Of a stretch of 64,000 nt of DNA, positions 57,057 to 64,000 are shown piece after piece. Below the pieces are notes generated by a model. The model was not told the origin of the DNA, did no database searches, and saw only the letters and a program-made list of their open reading frames with translations. This DNA comes from Pristionchus mayeri. Its lineage: Eukaryota; Nematoda; Chromadorea; Rhabditida; Neodiplogasteridae. Within the stretch, counting starts at the first letter, position 1. Every line of letters begins with the position of its first letter. Location: positions 5,332,001-5,396,000 of the forward strand of contig BTRK01000003.1 of the NCBI GenBank assembly GCA_036245805.1, in the 5' to 3' direction. The position numbers and the translations under genes are program-made.

Positions 57057-57462
57057 TCATCTCAGACGAAGCAGGAGATGGAGAGTCGACTCCTTCTGGA
57101 TACGATAGTCAGCGAGAGTGCGGCCGTCGGCGAGTTGTTTACCTGAGTTCGTCATTCGATATATTGTTTCATTCATTTCCGGCATTCTCTCGACTGGTCG
57201 ACACTCGTGTTTTGGCAATAGGGTTGCAAACTCTAATAAATTTCATTGAATGACATTTAATGAAGGGCAAGAGAAATAAGTAAGTAAGTAATAAGTAGAA
57301 TAGAAACATAATGATTAGCTGACCATTGCAAACCAGTCTCTGCTCATGAGGAGGAACTCCTTTTCTGTCCTGAATCTTAGCCTTGACGATCTCAATGGTG
57401 TCTGAGGCCTCGACCCAAATGATGATCGTCATGCCCGAGAGGCATTTGACGAAAATCTGCAT
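57057..57462 (-). CDS. Divergent ubiquitin-like gene without terminal Gly-Gly
   Basis: Two exons, 57324-57462 and 57057-57142, joined inside codon 47 by a 181-bp GT-AG intron, give 74 codons. It starts [10 protein letters not shown] and keeps [20 protein letters not shown], the Lys48 context [10 protein letters not shown] and Lys63 in IQKESTLHL. It ends LLLRLR followed by TGA at 57057-57059, so residues 75-76 (Gly-Gly), needed for activation and conjugation, are absent. Lys11 is Met, Ile44 is Val and Phe45 is Cys. The ATG follows TTTTTTTCCAGA, a splice acceptor, as in a trans-spliced or multi-exon nematode transcript. It could be a decaying copy or a non-conjugatable ubiquitin-like protein. 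Confidence 0.85.
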
Positions 57463-57733
57463 TCTGGAAAAAAACGTTTATCTTATTTCGAAAATAAAGT
57501 GATATACAAAGGACAAAACTGACCCTCTATTGTAAATTTACATAGATGATGATTATTTTTTTGAAGAAAGAATGTACCAAAGTGCGATCTCGAATCGTGC
57601 AATTATCCAACAAGGTCGAAAAAAGGCACAATCCATTATTAATTTTCTATAGGATGGACGATGCCCGATTATGTGGAGAAGGAATATACAAAAATAGGAA
57701 ATATACCCATTAGTAGTGGTCAGAGAGGATCTA

Positions 57734-58623
57734 TTAGGTTGATTCGAAAGTTTCTTTATTTTTTTCTTTTTCAAATTTCTGCCGATGTGTTTCACTAATT
57801 TCAAACGAATCACGCGAATTTCCGAAAACCATATGGTAGGGTCGCGATTTCAGATTACGTCCTTAGGGTTATTTTGATTCTGCGCATCATCGTAAGAAGT
57901 TGGCAAATTTCAAGAACTAAAAGTCGGAAAACAGTAACTTTTTAACATTTTCGATTTGATGCTGATTTTCTTGTAGTTGTGGCTATCTTGTTCTTCGCAG
58001 TCAACCAGCAATAGGACAAGAGTTGATTGTTCAGATAAGCACAAACAATTCGGATTCAAACGTGCGCAGGAAACAAGGGACCCCGAAAAGTGTTAATTTC
58101 GGCGTTGGAATCTCAAAAAAAATTTTAAACAAAAATTCAGTGCTTGAACGGGTGGTTGAATCCATTCCTAAATGCACATGTATACACAAGGGTGGGTACT
58201 TCTCAGCGCATCACAGTTTATTCCTCCTCACCGATGTGCTATACTACTGTGCTCATTAATGGGAATTCCGAAATTTGTAAACAGTATGGTTCAATAATTG
58301 GGCCTATATTGCAAAAAGGCTATTCATGGTTGAGTAGTATTGATCTGTCATGTGATATGCCCAATCGTAGTACTCCACAATAAAATTCCAAAGTCGAGCT
58401 CATCACATTTCTCCATGGAGCTTTGGACGATTGACAAGTCGGTAGAGCCGACCTAGCTTGAGAATTTCCGAATTAAACTGTCCCATCCTCACTTATCGAA
58501 CCGGCTCAATATAACGCTCGCTATAGAGTGTGGGTATTCCCTAGTTGATTGGTAAAATGCGAAGAATTTTGGAGGTCAAAAGGTAATACAAGAAAAAAGA
58601 AAGAAACTTTTGAATCAACCTAA
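57734..58623. mobile_element. Mariner-type element, ~890 bp, TA target duplication
   Basis: Ends TTAGGTTGATTCGAAAGTTT and the reverse complement with one difference, flanked by TA on both sides (57732-57733 and 58624-58625). These are mariner-like termini and a mariner target. The interior shows no recognisable transposase, so it is either deleted or very decayed. It lies immediately 3' of the first small heat-shock gene. Confidence 0.85.
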
Positions 58624-59525
58624 TAGTTGAAGTGGTCTGTTCTTCAACCGCACTCAAATGCACCAACCTTGGATCAACCACCTCGATGGGAATTCCTCTC
58701 TTGACTGGTTTCGTCTTCTTCTGGGCTTCGATGGTCAGTCGGCCATTATTGAAGTACGAGGTTCGGAGGGAATCGAGGTTGACGTCATTGGGAAGGCCGA
58801 AAGTGCGAGCAAAGGACCTGCAGGTTTATATTAAATTTATCATGTTATTGGCACAAGAAAAAAGGCGAGGGACACGTAAGCAACGGAAACGATACGATGT
58901 CATGAGATACGATGTCGTAACTAGGCAACAAAATCTTAATCAATTAAATGGTTAAGAAAGTGGCATTTATCAACGATTACTAGAGTGAAATTACGATTTA
59001 AAAATAAAAAATAAATCAAAAAAGTTGAAAAATCACTCACTTCTTGATGGATCCATACTTGTCTTTCACCTCGTAATTTCCCTCGATCTTCAACTCATTT
59101 CCATCGAGATTCACCTCGATCTCTGCAGGTTTACAGTGAGAAACATTCACAGAAACTGCGAACTTGCTGCGAGAATTCTCAATCTGAAATTCACAACGTG
59201 TCTAATTGTAAGAAAGAACGATTCCTAGTCCCAAAAAAAATTTCATCCAAAAATTCCAGAGTAGTGGCAAACGGCGCAAACGACGCCGTTAAATGACCTA
59301 TTTGGAATAATATAAAATTGACGATTTTTAAAGGGGTTAGGTATGCGAAAGCGGAAATTGCATATTACGAAAATATAAGAAATTAGAACGCGAAAATTAA
59401 TAAAAATAAAAAATAGGGCGCAAAACATTGTTCCCGAAATTAAGGCTCTAATAGCAATAACTAGCCTCTCCGAGTGTAGATCCAATGCAGTGAGAGGGAT
59501 CGATGGCGGCACTCGCGATTTTCAT
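58624..59525 (-). pseudogene. Small heat-shock protein (alpha-crystallin family), copy 1, broken
   Basis: Exon 1 59466-59525 (MKIASAAIDPSHCIGSTLGE), exon 2 59041-59183 (SKFAVSVNVSHCKP, LDGNELKIEGNYEVK, DKYGSIK) and exon 3 from 58818 (SFAR, NVNLDSLRTSYFNNGRLTIE, IPIEVV). The domain order is that of hsp-16-type chaperones, which hold unfolded proteins in the cytosol. Exon 3 has one extra base near 58800 relative to copy 2 (four A instead of the in-frame arrangement), shifting the frame to an early stop. The mariner element also interrupts the 3' part just downstream. Intron 1 begins with GC, not GT, in both copies. Confidence 0.8.
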
Positions 59526-60120
59526 TCTGGAAATGGTGCAGAATTATGACAAGAGCAGTTATAATTAACAGTTTTGGAGAGCCAATATGAGAGAATACAC
59601 ACAATCGTCATATGAAAAAGTGGATGGTAAGGGGGAATGAATGATTGCAAAATGTCTAGATGATTGGAAGTGTGGAAGTGTTCGAATTTAAAAAATAATA
59701 AAAAATAAATAATTTTTTTTAAAAATGAGGAAGGTTCGACCGCATTGGAAAGTGATTGAATTGAAGAATGGAAAAGAGAGTTTCGCATTTCGAATAGACA
59801 ACCCTAGGGGAACGGATGCATCCGGTCTTGTGCATAGCATCCGCTCAATCTGAGCCAGTGGGGTTATGGCGGGCAATTCTCGAGAGGTGCACCGTAGATT
59901 GTATAGCTTGGTTGAACCATATGTGCCAGAAGTTCAACATCATTGAAAGTAGGGGCCTTTTATTGGAGAATTATTGTGAAATGTTCGGGTAAGTTTAAGA
60001 AGAGGGAGGAGATTTTTAAGAAAGAAGATTTCATTGCATAGACGAAAGAATGCTCTCACTTTGCCACACTCTGGGATCAGGATTTCGTCCTAGTTGGGAG
60101 ATTTTAAGCATATGATCAAA

Positions 60121-60655
60121 TCAAATGATCAAATGCACCACCAACCTTGGATCAACCACCTCGATGGGAATAACTCTCTTGGCTGGTTTCGTCTTCTTCT
60201 GGGCTTCGATTGTCAGACGGCCGTTTTTCGTGTACGAGGTTCGGAGGGAATCGAGGTTTACTTCATTGGGAAGGCTGAACATACGAGCAAAGGACCTGCA
60301 GGTTAATTGGTTATGAAAATCTTTAAAAAATATCACTGGCATTTATCAACGATGACGAGAGTGAAATAAGAAGAAACATAAAGCACAAAAAAGTTGAAAA
60401 ACTTCTAACCTCTTGATGGTTCCATACTTGTCTTTCACCTCGTAATTTCCCTCAAGCTTCAGCTCATTTCCATTGAGATTCACTTTGATATCTTCAGATT
60501 TGCAGTGCCCAACGTTTACAGAAAATGCGAACTTGCGAGAATTCTCGATCTGAAATTTACAACATTTTCAGGTTCAATCTCCGTAGGTAACTAGCCTCTC
60601 CGAGAGTAGATCCAATGCAGTGAGAGGGATCGATGGCGGCACTCGCGATTTTCAT
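60121..60655 (-). CDS. Small heat-shock protein (alpha-crystallin family), copy 2
   Basis: Exons 60596-60655, 60410-60549 and 60121-60295 give an intact 124-codon frame. The alpha-crystallin domain spans residues ~22-110: FAFSVNVGHCKSEDIKVNL, ELKLEGNYEVKDKYG, RSFARMFSLPNEVNLDSL, GRLTIEA. The C-terminal I-x-I-type anchor appears as VIPIEVV, then a short tail VDPRLVVHLII. The N-terminal arm is only ~20 residues, shorter than in most hsp-16 proteins. Intron 1 uses a GC donor (GAG|GCTAGTTA) with a TTTCAG acceptor; this keeps phase 0 and homology across the junction. The ATG follows TTTCCAGA, a likely trans-splice acceptor. Upstream TTCTTGAGA at ~60993 could be part of a heat-shock element. Confidence 0.9.
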
Positions 60656-61936
60656 TCTGGAAATGGTGCAGAATTATGACAAGAGCAATTATAATTAACA
60701 GTTTTGGCAATCTACCATTGTAAAGAAGAAATCATCATATTTAAGAATGAAATGGTGGATGGCAGTGAGGGGGGAGATCCCTGGAAATTAATTGTTAAAT
60801 TACGAAATGATTACGAAGTCCATGTTTCGCATTCAAATTGGGGGAGGTTCGACCGCATTACGAAGTGATTGAGCTGAGGAATGACAAATTAGAGTTTCAC
60901 ATTTCGAATATACAACCCTAGGGAGAACGGATGCATCCGGTCTAGTTCATAGTATCCACTCAATCTGAACCAGTGGGGTTATGGCCATCAATTCTTGAGA
61001 GAAGCGCCGTTGATTTAAAGCACGACAGGAACATCTGTGCCAGAAGGTAGAGAATTCAATACCAAATTTTTTTAAAAAATGTATCCACCCAGATGCGTGC
61101 AAAATCAAATCTAATGTAATTTATTGAATGAAACTTCCCCTAAAATCATAATTTTATCTGGGCATTGAAATTTTGGGAATAAAGCAAGCTAGCGAACCGC
61201 GAATCTCACTGGTCTCTCGTCTCAATTCTCAGCGCTTCTCGAGCCTGAAGCAACAGTCCAGTTGGGCCTATCTGGACGAATTGTGATATCACCCACGACA
61301 AACAATGAAAAGAAGTTATGACGTGAATTTATGTTTGTATATTTGAACCAGCAAAACGCACGTACAATCGAGATAATAGTGAAATTTCGAGTATAAGTTC
61401 AGCTAGACAAACGAGAATCGGTCTCTCGCGAAAATCTCAGCGAGTCCACAAATTGAAGCGATAGTCCCTCTAACGACGAATGCTGCACAAATGGGATGCT
61501 TCTCTCACGCCGTTATGGTAAATAATGTTGAGCCGGTCTCTTAAACGAAAACAATAATTTATCAGCTCCTTACTCGTCTACTCTGCATAATAAACAACAT
61601 TTGAACAGCAGAAAGGCAACTCAACATTGGAGATTTCGCACGAAACATTTAGTTATAAAGTGGAATTAAAAAGAAACCCGAAAAACAGGCATGACGTGTA
61701 ATGCAATGTGTCTAAAATAGATGTAATACAAACGATGTTCTCAGGATATACATAAATACTCTATATGTAATTCAAACAAGTGAATAGAGGGACGATAAAA
61801 TCAATAATCTCAATGAATTACGATAATCTGGCCTAGTGATGACGTCACTGGGGCGAGTGATCCCCGCATTGTCTACAGAGACGCTCCTTCTCACTAGATC
61901 GAAGACAACGACGACAGAAGATCTGCAAGAATGAGA
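60656..61936. other. Duplicated promoter flank and unassigned sequence
   Basis: 60656-61030 parallels 59526-59890 upstream of copy 1 (ACGGATGCATCCGGTCT, AGGTTCGACCGCATT, CCAGTGGGGTTATGGC), so promoter and gene were duplicated together. 61548-61640 resembles 56815-56905. 61870-61925 has faint similarity to ubiquitin exon 2, too weak to call. Confidence 0.5.
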
Positions 61937-63813
61937 TGTGTATCACGTGTATCACGAGTCAGTGGATGAAAAATCAAACCATCGGGAACATTTTTCAAAA
62001 AGTTATATCAGATATTGATAATATTATAGTGTTATATTGTCCTAGAGAGAATATTTCGAAAAATAGAGGTCGTTGGTCCAAAAGCCGGCTTTTAGGAATT
62101 TTCCGGTTTTGCATCTGGCTATAGTGTATTTCAGCTCCCAGATGAGCTAGAAAGTTGGCACTGGTCTTAAAATGTGCGGAAAATTATTTTCAGAAACTTT
62201 TCTGATGAAAACTTTTCTGTAGGGAGTGAAATAAATTTATGGAAATCGAAAAACCGGTTTTCACACAACAAAATAAATATTTTCGATATCACGCAGGAAA
62301 CTTTCAGTGGATTTTCTTTTCATAATTCGAAAGAAGAAGTCGACATGTATATTAGAAAAAAATATGGAGAGATTTTAAGGGCATATATGTCTCCCAATTT
62401 TGGGTCGAACTGGGGCATGTCGTGAAATCACAGACATTTGTGTCAGTATTCAATCTTGGAATAGTTTCACAAATGAACAATCGACGTTTTAAGTCATTTT
62501 AGGAATGGTGAAGAACTATGGAGCTGTAAAACACAGATTTTGAGTTACTCTGAAAAATCACTTTTTTCGGAAGTGCAATTTGCTAAGTTTGAGCGTCCGA
62601 AACTTAGCAATCTCAATCCTGCGATGGCAATTTGAATGGGTGATTTGAAGTAGGCACCGATATGAGTAAGAGCTTGGAATACAGCCCAGATATGACTACT
62701 ACAAAGTGTTGAATATATTACTGGAATATGCGATTTCGCGATGCTCTGAAAATAAAAAATTCCAAATAACCAATTTTTTTGGAGATCTTCAACCAGATTT
62801 GCTCATCAAAAATATTTATGTATGAGAAAGAATCAGGAAAGAGCAATAACTCATACAATGGGCACTTTTTAAAATATCAGATGGGAGAGTGTCACGGAGG
62901 AAAATTGAATTTCCTCATTTGAAACTCTGATTCTTCCTCATACATAAATATTTTTGATGAACAAATCTGGTTGAAGATCTCCAAAAAAATTGGTTATTTG
63001 GATTTTTTTATTTTTAGAGCATCGCGAAATCGCATATTCCAGTAATATATTCAGCACTTTGTAGTAGTCATATCGGGGCTTTATTCCAAGCTCTTACTCA
63101 TATCGGTGCCTACTTCAAATCACCCATTCAAATTGCCATCGCAGGATTGAGATTGCTAAGTTTCGGACGCTCAAACTTAGCAAATTGCACTTCCGAAAAA
63201 AGTGATTTTTCAGAGTAACTCAAAATCTGTGTTTTACAGCTCCATAGTTCTTCACCATTCCTAAAATGACTTAAAACGTCGATTGTTCATTTGTGAAACT
63301 ATCTAAGATTGAATACTGACTCAAATGTCTGTGATTTCACGACATGTCCCAGTTCGACCCAAAATTGGGAGACATATATACCCTTAAAATCTCTCCATAT
63401 TTTTTTCTAATATACATGTCGACTTCTTCTTTCGAATTATGAAAAGAAAATCCACTGAAAGTTTCCTGCGTGATATCGAAAATATTTATTTTGTTGTGTG
63501 AAAACCGGTTTTTCGATTTCCATAAATTTATTTCACTCCCTACAGAAAAGTTGTCAACAGCAAAGTTTCTGGAAATAATTTTCCGCACATTTTAAGACCA
63601 GTGCCAACTTTCTAGCTCATCTGGGAGCTGAAATACGCTATATCCAGATGCAAAACCGGAAAATTCCTAAAAGCCGGCTTTTGGACCAACGACCTCTATT
63701 TTTCGAAATATTCTCTCTAGGACAATATAACACTATAATATTATCAATATCTGATATAACTTTTGGAAAAATCTTCCTGGCTACCTCCACTGACTCGTGA
63801 TACCCGTGGTATG
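61937..63813. repeat. Large near-perfect palindrome, ~900-bp arms
   Basis: TATCACGAGTCAGTGGA at ~61950 is mirrored at ~63800, and the arms meet near 62845 and 62900. Identity is ~97% by eye. Differences include a few single bases (mirrored frames at 62174-62425 and 63337-63588 differ at ~7 residues) and a small indel. The centre carries GGGAGAGTGTCACGG. The mirrored frames (NINIFDITQETFSGFSFHN) match nothing I know. It lies between TA-type sequence and a mariner terminus. Confidence 0.9.
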
Positions 63814-63815
63814 TA

Positions 63816-64000
63816 TTGGGGTGTCCGGAAAGTTCGTATAATGCTTCGGAAAAAAATCAGTTCGCGATCAAATGCAGTGATTGCGCAATCTGTTTGTCAA
63901 CAATGTATTGCATCATTCTGACGTTGAGTAGTGAGAGGATTTAATCAGCCTCCTAGTTGCTACATTGATTCTTGTGATGGACTCCCATCTCTACCTCCGA
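63816..64000 (+). mobile_element. Mariner-type terminus, continues beyond window
   Basis: After TA at 63814-63815 comes TTGGGGTGTCCGGAAAGTTC, a mariner-like inverted terminus. The next ~160 bases show no transposase. The other end must lie to the right of base 64000, if the element is complete. Confidence 0.5.

Noticed and set aside
57734..58623. An active mariner transposase inside the 890-bp element
   Set aside because: No D,D34D motif or helix-turn-helix could be found in any frame; the frames at 58023-58383 have no known similarity.
61870..61925. A second ubiquitin exon
   Set aside because: Only a vague resemblance to exon 2 of the 57-kb gene; it cannot be translated into ubiquitin sequence.
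62174..62425. A gene family represented by twin frames at 62174-62425 and 63337-63588
   Set aside because: They are the two arms of one palindrome, so their similarity is not evidence of protein-level selection.

Overview
The window looks like a repeat-dense stretch of a nematode nuclear genome. Evidence: introns of about 45-60 bp with TTTCAG-type acceptors, splice acceptors placed directly before start codons (as expected of spliced-leader trans-splicing), a BEL/Pao element, RTE-type non-LTR fragments, and hsp-16-like small heat-shock genes. I cannot name the species; a rhabditid or diplogastrid relative is a guess.

Layout. 1-7658: a BEL/Pao LTR retrotransposon on the minus strand, entering from the left edge, with a damaged pol. 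7660-14014: a DNA transposon bounded by ~590-bp terminal inverted repeats. It carries one multi-exon minus-strand gene for an unclassified RNase H-like candidate transposase (D-80-D-31-E, a C2H2 finger and a C-terminal GWA motif). 14-48 kb: almost gene-free, filled with degenerate same-strand copies of a few exon-like blocks and interrupted by fold-back elements, MITEs and large palindromes. 39.8-44.5 kb: a second BEL-like assembly made of an LTR, an antisense tRNA-Gly(GCC) copy, an inverted LTR and a 939-codon S/T/P-rich ORF. 46.0-51.4 kb: broken RTE-type copies in alternating orientation. 52-55.7 kb: a hAT-type MITE with an exact 8-bp target duplication, two satellite arrays, and a fold-back element with 138-bp repeats. 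57.0-60.7 kb: the only ordinary host genes seen, a ubiquitin-like gene lacking the terminal Gly-Gly and two tandem small heat-shock genes (one intact, one broken). 61.9-63.8 kb: a ~1.9-kb near-perfect palindrome followed by a mariner-type terminus.

Most notable are (1) the TIR transposon, which physically links an uncharacterised animal protein family to transposition; (2) tRNA-Gly(GCC) complementarity in BEL leaders that reaches well beyond the primer-binding site, collinear and with exact tRNA spacing in independent elements; and (3) the decayed exon array. All readings were made by eye, so exon boundaries and repeat ends are approximate unless stated.
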